Shown here piece after piece: positions 40,001 to 52,040 of a stretch of 64,000 bases of DNA. Numbering within the stretch: the stretch's first letter is position 1; every line of letters begins with the position of its first letter. The DNA lies in contig CM055200.1 in assembly GCA_029224185.1 (NCBI GenBank), positions 12,639,170 to 12,703,169 of the forward strand, read 5' to 3'. Under the pieces are notes generated by a model. It saw only the letters and a program-made list of their open reading frames with translations. It had not been told where the DNA came from and did not search any database. Source of the DNA: Karalla daura (taxonomy: Eukaryota > Chordata > Actinopteri > Chaetodontiformes > Leiognathidae). The position numbers and the translations under genes are program-made.

Positions 40001-40521
40001 TGGGCGGCCATCTGCCATGACGAGGGTGAGAGAGGAAGACGGAGATTTTATGATGGAGCAATTACAGTGATGACACAAATAACACTACTCATAGTATATG
40101 CATCCAGTGATTATGATGTAAAGAGATGGCTGATCTGTCATAGTGGTTGCACCACCATCTGTCACAAACCTGTTTGTCCTCCTTCACATTTTCTTCATAT
40201 TGTTGCTTCTCGTTTGAAATCGATCTTTCTTCATGTTTGTACTTAGTGTTGTTACTAGGAGCCTGCTGATTGTGTACTGGTCCTATCGGTGTGTAGAAGC
40301 GCAGCCTAGGGTCAACCCTCTAACCAGCTAGTCTATGTTTAACCAGAGGCAGATGACGGGCCCATAAAGCTGTGATTGATGGGGCTGACTTGAGTTACAG
40401 CACAGGCAGAGCATGTCATCCAAGCTGAGCCGAGGATTTTTGAGGCTTGTCTCCGGTGAGAAGCAGGGTCGTCAGGGGTAAGATCTGAGTGATGTGTGTG
40501 AAGCCACGGTTGCCCTTACCT

Positions 40522-41488
40522 GCAGACGCTGAGCAGAGGCTGAGCAGAGGCTGAGCAGACGCTGAGCAGACGCTGAGCAGATGCTGAGCAGACGCTGAGC
40601 AGAGGCTGAGCGGACTCAGAGCAAAGGCTGAGCGGACTCTGAGCAGAGGCTGAGCAGAGGCTGAGCGGACTCTGAGCAGAGGCTGAGCAGAGGCTGAGCG
40701 GACTCTGAGCAGAGGCTGAGCAGAGGCTGAGCGGACTCTGAGCAGAGGCTGAGCAGAGGCTGAGCAGAGGCTGAGCAGACTCTGAGCAGACTGAGCAGAG
40801 GCTGGGCAGACTCAGAGCAAAGGCTGAGCAGACTCTGAGCGGACTCTGAGCAGAGGCTGAGCGGACTCTGAGCAGAGGCTGAGCGGACTCTGAGCAGAGG
40901 CTGAGCAGAGGCTGAGCAGACTCTGAGCAGACTGAGCAGAGGCTGGGCAGACTCAGAGCAGAGGCTGAGCAGAGGCTGAGCGGACTCTGAGCAGACTCTG
41001 AGCAGACTCTGAGCAGAGGCTGAGCAGAGGCTGAGCAGAGGCTGAGCAGAGGCTGAGCAGACTCTGAGCAGACTCTGAGCAGACTCTGAGCATTGGCTGA
41101 GCAGAGGCTGAGCAGAGGCTGAGCAGACTCTGAGCAGACTCTGAGCAGACTCTGAGCAGAGGCTGAGCAGAGGCTGAGCAGAGGCTGAGCAGAGGCTGAG
41201 CAGAGGCTGAGCGGACTCTGAGCGGACTCTGAGCAGACTGAGCAGAGGCTGAGCAGAGGCTGAGCAGAGGCTGAGCAGAGGCTGAGCAGACTCTGAGCAG
41301 ACTCTGAGCAGACTCTGAGCAGAGGCTGAGCAGAGGCTGAGCAGAGGCTGAGCAGAGGCTGAGCAGACTCTGAGCAGAGGCTGAGCAGAGGCTGAGCAGA
41401 GGCTGAGCAGAGGCTGAGCAGACTCTGAGCAGAGGCTGAGCAGAGGCTGAGCAGAGGCTGAGCAGAGGCTGAGCAGAGGCTGAGCAGG
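40522..41488. repeat. Minisatellite, 11-bp unit CTGAGCAGAGG, about 88 copies
   Basis: About 967 bp of head-to-tail 11-bp units. The commonest is CTGAGCAGAGG, with variants CTGAGCAGACT, CTGAGCGGACT and CTGAGCAGACG. Occasional 9-bp units (CTGAGCAGA) and the rare variant CTGGGCAGACT recur together at 40792-40811 and again about 141 bp later, which indicates higher-order duplication of roughly 13 units. Because 11 is not a multiple of 3 and the unit has no stop on the minus strand, all three minus frames read the same 11-residue peptide repeat. The long minus-strand frames here (up to 350 codons) are therefore artefacts. Confidence 0.97.
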
Positions 41489-42902
41489 CGCCCTGCAGCA
41501 GCTCCTGGAGAAACAGGCTCTCGTGAACAACCACTCTCACAGCCCTCAGAGCTTTTCCTTCCGGCCAACCACCAATACTGAGTGGAAGTTAGACTTTATT
41601 TAAACATATACAACATTTGCCCGCTTTGCCAGATTTTAGCTTTTTTTAGCCTAATGTAATGTGTAAAAAGTGAATGTTAGTATCGATTGCAACACTGAAC
41701 AGTGATGGCGTCAAACAGCATCTCGCGAGCAGCGTTTCGTGCTATTTGTGGATTCCACAGTTGCTAAGAATGAGCTTTATCATGACTGCACACACACATA
41801 ATCTCGCACACACACGCACACACTCACACACAGGGAAATACACATGTGCATGGACCTGCAGAAGGAGTCACACACTCTGACACACTCTTCTGTTGCCTGG
41901 GCCCTCCCCTCGCCTCTGATGTTGATGATGCACACTACGACTCCCTCTGACTCTCTCTCTCTCTCTCTGACTCTCTCTCTCTCTCTCTTTGTCTCTTCGT
42001 CATGTGCCTGTGCGTCCTCCCCCTCACGCCCACGCTCCCCCCCTCTCCTCTCTATTGCCACGGCTTGGAGGACATGCTCTGCATGTGTGTTTAGAAAAGG
42101 CAAACTCCACGCACACTCCAAACAGCCTTTATTTGCCTTCCCTCCTGCCCATGGCTCGGCCTCTGTCGCCGTGTTCCGTTTCCAAATCCTAGTCGTCCTC
42201 CTCTTCCTCGCGCGGCTTTAAGTCCTCCTCTTAAGAGCTGGCTGGAAGTGCGAGGTCTTGAGTGTGATAAAGTAAGCAGTGTTTGTTCTGACATTTCCAG
42301 GCCATTCTGGCTTTCCAGCAGTACCAGCGATGTTATGCCGCTGCTCCCGTTGCCCCGCCGAGCTTTTTTCGGATAACACCTGGGGCAATAAATCAGAAAA
42401 ATATTTTTATGGTTGTTTGCTGGACTTTTTATTTTTTTCCCCTTTCCAACATTTATCAGCCTTCACGCTCCCTGCACATTCCTCCCATTTGCGGCCATGG
42501 TGCGCCTCCCTCTCCGCCGGCTCCTCTGGCTCTTATAGTCCCCGGGACACCTGGGGATGAAGCTGCTTTGTTGCCGTGTTCCATTATGAATGAAGGCAGT
42601 TTTCAGCCCGCCCATTCATCTCTGCTGCGGCAGGAGACGCCGCGCTGTCAACCCCACTCTCTGCACAGCCCGCCTCTGTGACCCCGTTTTGCCTATATAG
42701 GCAGTGGCTCGGTAGCAGAGGGGCTGTGTAGCGTGGCTGCGTGACGTACATGTGAGGGTGTCTTTGTTTCTCAGGTGATGAATTGGCGAAGGCGAGAGAG
42801 TGACCCTTCAGCCCACCCCCACCTCCCCTCCCCCCCTTCTGTCTGGTTCATACAGTGGTGCAGTAATTTCTCTGTCCGGCCTTGAAGGAAAGCAAACACC
42901 AC

Positions 42903-42940
<38 letters not shown>
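42903..42940. repeat. CA microsatellite
   Basis: About 18 CA units in mcu intron 1. Confidence 0.95.
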
Positions 42941-42943
<3 letters not shown>

Positions 42944-43827
42944 GTAGCCGCACACATAGCATGTCCTTGAGAGGTGAGAGTGGCGCTCGGCCTCTCTGGG
43001 AATGTGATGTGGTTAGTCCTTCACTTCCTCTTAACTCACCTGGACGGGTCTATCTGTGTGCTCCTGGCTTTACGTATCCACCCATCATCAGGAGTAACTG
43101 GATATAAAAGACTGTGAATGGACAGCGGTCACTCAGCAGCCCTCAGCCCCTCTTTACCCCTTGTGTGCAGGCACTGGGTAACGGGGCTTAATGTGTTGGC
43201 AATTTCATTTAACTCTCCTCTGCCTCCCCCCTATCTCACTCTCTTCATCTTTCCTCTCGGTGGCCGGTGATTGCCTGCAGCCTCCCCGCTCCCTCCGTCT
43301 CCAGCCCTCCGCCCCCCTCTCTCCCTGAGGCTGACTGCCTCTCTCCTGCTACCCAGGGACATGTAGAGAGGGTGAACGAGCAAGGCGGGAAGAAGAACTG
43401 AGAGGGCGAGATAAGGCGACGAGGAGAGATGGCCAGATCGCAGTGTGAATCACTTAAATTTTGCAATAAATGTCAGTGGCGTTGGTGCCGAGTCACTGAA
43501 TAGTTGTAGTAGTAGTAGTTTTGCCGGGTGACTGCAAGGCCTGGAGGAAAAAAAAGCAGAAGTCGAACAGCCTCTATATATGTTGTTTTCTCCTTCTAGT
43601 CCACATGCAATATTTAGTAGACGTGTGGGTTTGGACATATGAGGACAAGAAGAAATGATGTAGGTTGAGTCCGCACCGCTCGCTTTCACAGTATATGGCT
43701 TCCATTAACCATCTGCCGTACTGGGGGACTAAAGGGGAACAAATGGCCATCCCATTCATTTGTCTCTCATTAATTATCTCTCGGCAGGTTCTCCTTTCAC
43801 TGGGCTGATGTGGTTTGCCGCGTGAAC

Positions 43828-43868
43828 ACACACGCACACACACAAAAACACACACACACACACACACT
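43828..43868. repeat. Interrupted CA microsatellite
   Basis: CA units with one AAAA interruption. Confidence 0.9.
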
Positions 43869-45876
43869 CTCTCGCCATGATCCGACACCTGCCTGACCCC
43901 TCTCTCCTGTCACTTCTAAAAATGAGTCGGCTATGAAAGGCTCGCTGAAGAACCGCTGTTTGTTATTTCACCCCGAGCGGCGTTTCGACCTTTTTGCGAC
44001 GTAAAAGACAGAGTTTAATTATTCAGTTGTAGGTGAAGCGGCTGTTTTTCCGTGAAACTGTCTTGGGGCGTTTGTGGATTGTTGCTTTTCTATCCTAAAT
44101 TCCCCCTTCTGCATTCACTGAAGAACTAGATTTATGAATCGTGTTTGGACCTTTTGGTTATTTGGCCATTTGTTAAGTCCTCTCCCTTGTATTTTGAAAC
44201 CATTTTTGAAGGGAAATTGTAATCAGCTGTGTTGTCAGGGGCATTGCCATCTCACTTCATGTTGGATATAATTTCCAAAATGAATTTGTTGAAACAAATT
44301 GCCACTTGGGCCGACGCTGCTGTAAGCACACAATCTGAGACAGACTTAACGGAGCACACCCACAGGTCTACTTCATGGGATGATCTTGCACAGATGGCCC
44401 GTTAAGTTAGCGTCTATGACACCTAAGATTAAGCAGCAGCCAATCTGAGCTGTGATACGTTTCGTAAGGGGACAGCTGAGACCTCTGGCTGCTTGCTGAT
44501 GAGCCGTTTCCAGTAATTAAAGCCGTCAAGGATCACATCGGTCCAAGCGCGGCTGAAATGTGCAGAAGTGACAAAAAAACACCGGGATCTGGCTCCGGTT
44601 CGACCCTCGTGGAAGCACTCTAGTGTGTGCTGCGGCGGATCGGATGGCAGCTGGGTGTTAAAGCGCTGCAGGACGGCAGCATGTGAAGCCTGACGGATGG
44701 AGCGCCGGTGCGATCACAGCTACCTGAGAAGACTGCAGGGCCCGCAGAGCTGAGCTTTGATGTGTCTGCGATCGTTGGAGATTGGTCCCCAGGCGGCAGC
44801 CAGCTCATAACACACCGGGCCATAAGTCAATCAGCGAATCAATACGTGGCAGCCGGTGGCTGCTACTTTTCTCATGGTGACGAGGGCTACGAAGCGCACG
44901 CCTGTCTGCCCGGGTCCTGCTGGCGTCACATGTGTGGAGGCTGGACCGGGTCGGTTCAGAAACGCTCAGAGGCCTCGCCTCAGGCTCAGAGCACCTCCGA
45001 GGTGTTTCACTGGTGCACACATGTTGTCATCAGGAGTGGATCTGGTATTGTCAAGTGCTCCTGTGTTTTTTGTTAAAGTCGCTTTTAAAAGGGAAGACCT
45101 CTGTGTGGGAACCTCACATTGTCCTTCACATCTCATAAGAATTCAATTTCCGACACTTGCGATTTCCATCTTTGATGCCTCCCCAGGTCCAAGTCTGCGA
45201 ATCTTCGCCCTCATCTCGGATTTTTTCATTGATTCAAATGAAGTGAAATTGACACTTGGCAGAGGCAGGGACCTCTCTGGAAATTGGACTGCGTCCTGCG
45301 CTTTGTCTCTGCAGTCTAAGTACCCTCCTTTCCTCTGCAGCACGGCTCTGCTCGCGCTAGACAAACTTCATCAGCTTGATTGTATTCTGTAATAGAGGGA
45401 AAAATATAGGCGTAATTATTGTCCCCGGTTTGCCACCGAGCGCTTATTGGAGTCTCCTAAAGCTACATATGTCTTACTCGAGTCGGCGGTAAAGAGCCTG
45501 AGAACGGTGCTTTTCTGCCAGCTGGGTGACTAGCTGCTCCTTGTTTTTATGGCCTCCACGTAGCTGGCTGCTAAGCCGAGGAGAAGAAGTCATCTCCCTG
45601 TTTTGCTGCTTGTTGTGCTCGGTCCACAAAGAGAAGGTGTTGTGTCAGTGAGGACTTAACCAGCAGGGGCCTTCCGGCGTCAGGAGAATAGAGTTGCGTG
45701 GGCTGAGTGGGTATACGTTGTGTATAATGCGAGGCGCGGCGTTGCAGTTGGTATCTGGAGGGAGCAGCTGTTGTCCTCTGTGGCAACCTAATCAACAGAA
45801 ATAGACGGGACCTCCCCTCTGCGGGCTGCAGGCCAGTGTTGCAGAGAGGTCACAGCAACTTCTTCTCTCGCAAGTT

Positions 45877-45893
45877 CCCCCCCCCCCCCCCCC
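45877..45893. repeat. Homopolymer C, 17 bases
   Basis: An uninterrupted C run in mcu intron 1. Confidence 0.93.
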
Positions 45894-47511
45894 TCGCGCG
45901 TCTAAAGTGATGTCCATTAATAAAGCACGATTTTGAAAGGCTGGATTCATTAATTGAAAGATTTGGCTTTGAAATGTTTCCAGTAGACATGAACCCCGGT
46001 CCTGCTGCATCAAAGGGCGAGTGTACAGTGTTCGGGGGCTTATTGGCAGAATGTTGAAGAAACAGAAGTGAGTGCTAAGTTTGGATTCATCAGTGTGTAA
46101 TTGCTTGGGGAAATGAGAATCATTTTGTTTTCACTCGGCTCAACGCCTTGCTTGTTTTGAGCTCTGAGCTCTTTGAGCTCCTCAGGAGTCGTCCATGTTT
46201 CGTCCATTGATCTGAGCACAGTTAAATTAACATGCGTGCTGCCAATCTGATCATTTCTACTAAATTGATTTTCCTGTTTTTTTTTTCTTTCAGTGCTCTT
46301 ATTTATGTTGCGGCGTGTTCTTGGTACGGTGTAGACGCACAGTTATTGCACGATCAGTGGAACCTGGAGTAGCTTGAAACGGAGCTTATTGACCCAAACA
46401 GCCATATTATGCTGTAATTGTATTGCTGCGGCCTGACTTCACTGCCAGAATGAAAGTGAGTCGGTTGGGTTGCTTGGCAGAGCCCGAGCCTCAGTAAATA
46501 CCCCACACCGCGGCATCAAACAATTTCACAAATGGTGTTCCTCCTCCACCGTTGGAGACTTCTGGCAATCCACAGGCATTTTTACAGTCGCTGTCTCCCG
46601 CAAACCAGCCACTCCTATGAGCCTGACTCGTCAGAGATAAGGAGGAGGCAATCATCTCGCTGCAACATGCCATCGCAGTTCCAAGGTCCATTGCCTATCT
46701 TAATGTGAAGGAGGTCTGCCAAACCCCCAGCCTGTGTCGAGCCCGTGTCAAACACAGGCTTGAACAATAGCGGGAGCATTCCGGTGACCTCAGCGAGCCC
46801 CGTCTCGGGGATGAATGCTGCTTGTTTGCAGTTGTAAAAACCGGCGAGAGCCTGAGGGGAAGATGCGTCATTGGTTCTGCTTATCACAGCGCCTCTCCAG
46901 AGCGGCTGAGCCCGCCTGACCCTGAACTTTTGCATATCTGCTTGTAATGTGAAAAAGATAAATGGAAAAAAAAAAAGTCTGTACTCGATTCTTCTGTAGA
47001 ATACACGAATGATGTGAAAGGAGCGACGGACCTAATTTATAGAAGTGTTCCCTCTGTAACGGTGTATTCATGACGGTGACAAAAACTCAAAGGCACATAA
47101 TGCACACTGTGTCCTTGCCTGTCAAATGTAAATTAGCGCGGCTGTAAGTCGTTAAAGGGAAGGTAATTGTGTGTGTAATAAAGTGTAGAGAGAAGGTAAC
47201 GCGCAGACATCGTGGATGGGAGCCCCGATAGGGTGCACGGCGAATTCGTCACTCGAAAAAAGCCAGCGCTGTATCAAAGCTTCTCCTGCCGGCTGCTTCA
47301 TTATACGCATATCAAGGATTACAATTGATTCATTAATGCGCAGCTCGCATTGACTGCCAGCACGCAGGCCCAGCACCGCGGCACGGCTGCAGCCCGGGCG
47401 CCTCCGCGGCCTCTCTGTGTGGCGTGTGTCCCGACTGTGTGGCCCTCCCAGCCACACGACGTTCACTCGAACGTCGCCCCTATCTGCGAGTATCAGTGCC
47501 AGTGTGTGCGT

Positions 47512-47625
47512 TATCCCTGTGATGGATCAGTGACCTGCTTTTGGTGCTACAGCGCTGCAGTGCCAGTGCATGCTGGGATGCACTCCAGCCTGCTGCGGTC
47601 CTAAGGAAGCGGTTCAGAGGACGTG
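47512..47625 (-). repeat. Degenerate dispersed fish repeat (opposite orientation)
   Basis: ATCCCTGTGATGGATCAGTG, then GCATGCTGGGATGCACTCCA, then GGTCCTAAGGAAGCGGTTCA follow in order. This is the order of the reverse-sense form of the family seen near 14560 and 15955. Confidence 0.6.
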
Positions 47626-49155
47626 CCAACAGGACAGCTTACGTTTATAAACAGAATATGAAGCAACAGCGGCTTGCTTTTTTTGTCCTCACACGGCTGT
47701 TTGTGTATGCTTGATATCAGCAGGCAGTCAGTGGGAAAGCTCCAGGAAGTCACGGCACCCAGTGGAGAAACTGCCTGGAACATTAACCCCCATAAAGCAG
47801 CAGCCATGTTGTTTTTGCGCCACATGTGACCTGTTAGTATCTGATCTGAGCTTCTGATTCACCACGCAGACACATGAGTGACATCGATCCTTGCCCAGCT
47901 CCCAGCCCCTCAAAACATCAAGCCTTTTGTATGCATCAGACGGGAAATCACAGTGATAAACCTCATGTGAAATTCCTCCGGCTTGTTAACCTCTTATGCA
48001 GGTAGCTGTGTGTTTTCAATTAGGACCAGATGAGACATTTACAGTACACTGCATGTGCAGGGTTTTGTGCAAAAAGTCGAAGCTCAGACATGAACGGACA
48101 GAACATTTTTGCAGAGTGCTTTTAACCACTTAGCCTAATTTAAAGGTAGGTGCAGAAAATTAAATATCTGCATGCATTATTGTTTGCCCCTGTCACCTCC
48201 CACGCATTTTCAAACTCCGTTCAGCACGTCCTGCTCTGGATCAGAGTTAACCTTTTTTTTTTTTGCTTTCCCGCAGAGTTGCCTTTTAAATGTGCAGGTG
48301 ACGGTGGCTGGGTTTGAAAATGTAATCTCCATGGCTGACCTCTCCGCTCGTAATTGCTGAGCGTGGAACGCCAGGAGCAGGTCTGCAGAGCGTTTAAGTG
48401 CTAAGCAGCTTGTACTGAGAACGTGTCTGTGATCGGACCCCCAGAGGCTAAACGAGTCCACATGAACAGGTCTACTACGAGAAGCTAAAAGTGTGCCCAG
48501 TCCAGGTGCCCTAATGGAAATCCCTCAATTCATCTCCATCTTATCTCCGCCTGTTGCCGGGAGGCAGGGATGATCCGAGGTGTGCTCACCGACTGGAAGC
48601 ATTTTGGTCTTTCCAGTCGGCCATGACCTCTGCTGTGCACCTGCACGCACAGCTGGAAATCTCTCCCTCCCTTAAACACACACACACAAATGCTCACATC
48701 CGGAAACATCCTTTGCTTTTCCTCTGCTGGAATAACAGGCGGCCTGTACGCAGCCTGATTGGTGGACGGTGACTGAACGATGCAGTCTGATCCCGGGTTA
48801 GGTGTGTGGAGATGCTACAGTAACTATCAGCGGCAGCGACGGAGGCTGCCTGGCACGCTCTCCTCAGCACACGAAGGAAGTCTCATATGATTGCCTCACG
48901 CTCGCCCAGCTCTGACCACACGGCCGGTTCGAATGGCAACAGAGAGGAAATTGCCCCGGCCTGTGACGGGAATAGAAATAAAAACGGCCACTTTCACGCC
49001 TCATTATTTTGAGCCTCCTTTTAGCCCATAGAAACACACTGTAGGCTGTTTGCGAGATGCCACAGTTCCCTGTTTTTCACTTGGGTCGTGATTATCGCCC
49101 GACACTTGGTTCTAACGATGATTTTTCTCTCTCTCTCTCTGTGTTTTTTCTCCAG

Positions 49156-49269
49156 CAGGAGGTACTGCCTGCTCCTTTCGTCCGTCAGACTGTCAGGAGA
49201 GCACACGGCCTGCGGTCGGCGGCCCACTCCACACTCTTCTCCCAGCCTCCCACTGCCCTGTCTCCACAG
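49156..49269 (+). CDS. mcu: Candidate in-frame cassette exon of mcu
   Basis: A strong acceptor (a 30-base CT/T-rich tract ending TCCAGCAG, a NAGNAG pair) opens a stop-free block of 38 codons (37 if the second AG is used). It closes at CTCCACAG/GTTAGT. Both ends are phase 0, matching the phase-0 donor of mcu exon 1, so it could be spliced in without disturbing the frame. The peptide includes FVRQTVRRAHGLRSAAHS. It is Arg-rich, with one acidic residue near its start, and resembles an extension of a mitochondrial targeting region. I do not recognise it in mammalian MCU. It may be a fish-specific or tissue-specific N-terminal exon, or a chance open block. A CpG-rich patch lies about 600-800 bp downstream. 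Confidence 0.45.
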
Positions 49270-51380
49270 GTTAGTGTGTCCACATCCACAGCACGTGAGA
49301 ATGACGTGTCGTCTCAATATGGCCATGAATGATGTCTTGTGTTGTACGGCCCCCCCCCCCAGGACAAATCCATAGGTCAGCTGTGTGCGTAGCTCGCTGA
49401 GGGAGAACTGCAGCCTCAGCTCTTTCCCATGCCTAATCACCCCATTGCAGTTGTTGGAGTCATTCAGAAAGGTCAGAGAGGGAGTGTTATTTTGTCATTA
49501 TAAGGCCAAGGTTTCAGATTGTTCTAGATACTTGATCAATAGCCCTTTGCTTGCATATTGGCATTCTGAAGCTGCCAGCTATCCGGAGAATTTCAGCGGC
49601 GATGATTAGCTTTGTTCTCCGCAGAAGGAGCACGATTGTGGCGAAGCCCACGCTCCACAGAAAGAGCTCGTCTGTTCAGGGCGGCCTCGGCCGGGCCGCG
49701 TCTCTGGATTGATGGAGACGATTAAAAGGCAAACTCCCCTCGTCCAAATCCAAATCACCTCTCGGCGTTTGTCCCGGTTTTGGCACGAGGAGTAATCTAT
49801 TATCGTTTCAATCGTTTAGAGCTCAGCAGCGGTTACCGTGCTTACGGGCGGGATGCTTTGAAGGTTGGCGAGGTCGTGGTCGGGTCGCGCGTTTGATGAA
49901 GCCGACGGCGGGAGAGATCCATTCAACTGTGTTCACCACTCCCACCGCTCGGTGTCATCGCTGCCGCTGAGGCGAGGCGGTGTGCGACCCTATTGGGAGC
50001 CACGGCGCAGCCTGCAAATCGCCGCACCGACGATGGGATGCGTGGGAGCATAACCGCCAGCCGGTTCCTGCAGACGCACGCCGTCATGGCGACGTGTGGC
50101 GCCCATGTGGATGGAAGTCTCACCAAAGGCGTCCCATGACGTCCTTCCTCCCTCTGTGTCTGTGTCTGTGTGTGGCTGCTGGCTAATAGATACTAGAAGC
50201 GCGTGAAGATATAGGAAAAGTATCACAAATCGATACGGGTTCCAGCCAGAGGCTGCGAGGATTCACTTTTTTTTTTTTAATACCTGTTTTACATCATCGC
50301 TAGCGAATTAAAGGCACGAGTCGGTCTGAGTTGCCTCGCAGATGTCACGGACGCTTTCCACTGACTGGCGCCCATCGGGCTCCCGGACTGAAATGAGTTT
50401 TTCCGACAGAACGCGGGAAGGATGAGTCCTGTAGCGCCCGGGCCTCTCGCTGGGCCCGCGAGCGTGACATCACTGCCAAATGAATGCCTCCCTCGGTCCT
50501 AAATCAGATGACTGTCGCCATCTGTGTTTGGAGCCGGTTTCTCTCTGCAGGGTCGCGGCTGCGGTAACAGAAGTCCCGACAAATGGTGGGCAGCGCTGGC
50601 GTGTCTGTTCCTGGCCATGTGGTGGGTGTCGGCGGGCTCTGAGCGGCGGCCCAGCAGCTCCGTTTCAGCTCTGGAGCCTCAGACCGCATCGCGCCGTGCC
50701 CGCGCCTCTTTACACATAGGTGTGAATGCGACTGGTTCCTGCGTGGCACCTCTTCGGGATTAGTACAACACTGGCCTAATGTTCTGGGCACAAGGTGTCG
50801 GTGTCCTGCCAATAGAACATGACGAGCAGACATCAGATCCGGCAGGCAGGCCTCCTCTCCTCGCCAGCCTCCCTCGTCCTTCACCCCCTCTCCGACTTGG
50901 CTCTCCCAGATCACAACTCCGTGCACTTGGTATTCCTAAGAGTAAGGTCCGGCTAGGATCCAATAGAGCAGACGCATTATGTTAAAAAGATCAGCTCAAG
51001 GTTAAGTGTGTATATTTTTCACCAGGAAATGCGCCTGGCCCGCCGACGAGCTTGCACAGGATGAAAATTTTATGATGAGAACAGGATATTTGTTCCTTGA
51101 GTGCTTGCAATCCTTCGGCTGTGGATAGCAGTGCATTAGCTCACCTCCTCTGCTTTCTGTGCGTGTGCCCGTGAGGTTACGTGCACGGGAGCGTGTGTGT
51201 GTGTGTCTTGTTTGTGTCGGTGCGTGTGCGTGTGTGTTTGTGTGCCATTGGGTTGTATGAAATAGAGACGGCGAGCATGGATTTGTTAAGGGGGTGGGGG
51301 TGCTCGTGGGGTGAAAAACGAGCGGAGGCTTTCCTCGGACTGTGTTTACATTTCACTGCAGCGAGAGAACAGAGGCATCG

Positions 51381-51413
51381 GTGTGTGTGTGTGTGTGTGT
51401 GGGGGGGGGGGGG
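51381..51413. repeat. GT repeat followed by 13 G
   Basis: Ten GT units run straight into a G homopolymer. Confidence 0.93.
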
Positions 51414-51984
51414 AGCAAGAGCAAGAGGAAATGTATACATTACCTTCGCTGCTGGGAAGTGAAAACACCAGCGGTGGGCTGTCCCAGCGAGGCCGCTGCT
51501 TGAAACAGCAGAGCTGAGATCAGAGCTCGTCGATAATCCCCAGTGTCCCTTTCCCTGCCATGCAGCCTCCGGGGTGAGGGGGGGGGGCTGTTTGTTCAGG
51601 GGGCCGGGGAGGCAGGAGACACGCCAGGCTCAGCGGGGAGCGCTTGCTTGGCCGTGGCTTGTTGTGTGGGGCCGTGCGGGCCCCGGGAAGACGCTGTCAT
51701 GGGCGAGCTAGCGGGGAGATGCATCAGCAGAACAGTGACACCGTGCAGGAACTCCGGCGGAATGAAAATCAGCTTGCATAAACTTGTTAACCTTGCAAAC
51801 GCTGTCTCCTCGAACCGAAGCCCGCTGCGCCGACTGCCATTTGTGCACGGCCCCCGTTTTCAGTCAACGCTTGACGTTTTTTCTTTTTTGTTTTTTGTCT
51901 CTCCCTTTCCATTTCATTGTCACCCCTCTCCCTCGCTCCTGCATTGCTGCAGTACAGGCACTTGTCTCCCACTTGGCTAAGCCA

Positions 51985-52040
51985 GCACTCCCTCCTCCCT
52001 CCCTCCCTCCCTCCCTCCCTCCCTCCCTCCTCCCCTCCCT
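51985..52040. repeat. CCCT tetranucleotide tract
   Basis: About ten CCCT units, flanked by further C/T-rich DNA. Confidence 0.9.

Larger units (their letters stand above)
24954..40500 (+). other. mcu: mcu intron 1, left part
   Basis: No coding exon was supported on either strand. The first 1.2 kb is CT/GA- and GT-repeat-rich. From about 26100 to 40500 the DNA is mixed, with mid-GC stretches carrying clustered ATTA/TAAT cores (for example 27780-27880 and 36320-36370), two TATA-like words (27218-27226 and 37063-37072), and mononucleotide C at 36552-36568. Open frames of 60-160 codons lack recognisable domains. Confidence 0.6.
41489..49155 (+). other. mcu: mcu intron 1, middle part
   Basis: No supported gene. 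It contains CT repeats (41950-41989), CA microsatellites (42903-42940 and 43828-43868), a 14-bp palindrome TGCCTATATAGGCA (42690-42703), a run of 17 C (45877-45893), and a degenerate dispersed fish repeat (about 47512-47625). The 178-codon plus frame at 44856-45392 has no recognisable domain and no splice or start support. Confidence 0.6.

Noticed and set aside
40522..41488. Possible immunoglobulin switch-like repeat because of GAGC-rich units
   Set aside because: The unit lacks the AGCT hotspot and the setting is an mcu intron; it is simply a minisatellite.
40516..41568. Minus-strand open frames of 350, 304 and 195 codons with a SLCSASAQPLL repeat
   Set aside because: They are products of an 11-bp minisatellite that has no stop in any minus frame. 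All three frames give the same peptide and there is no other gene evidence.
44856..45392. Plus-strand frame of 178 codons
   Set aside because: No recognisable domain and no splice or promoter support; the length is plausible by chance in GC-rich DNA.
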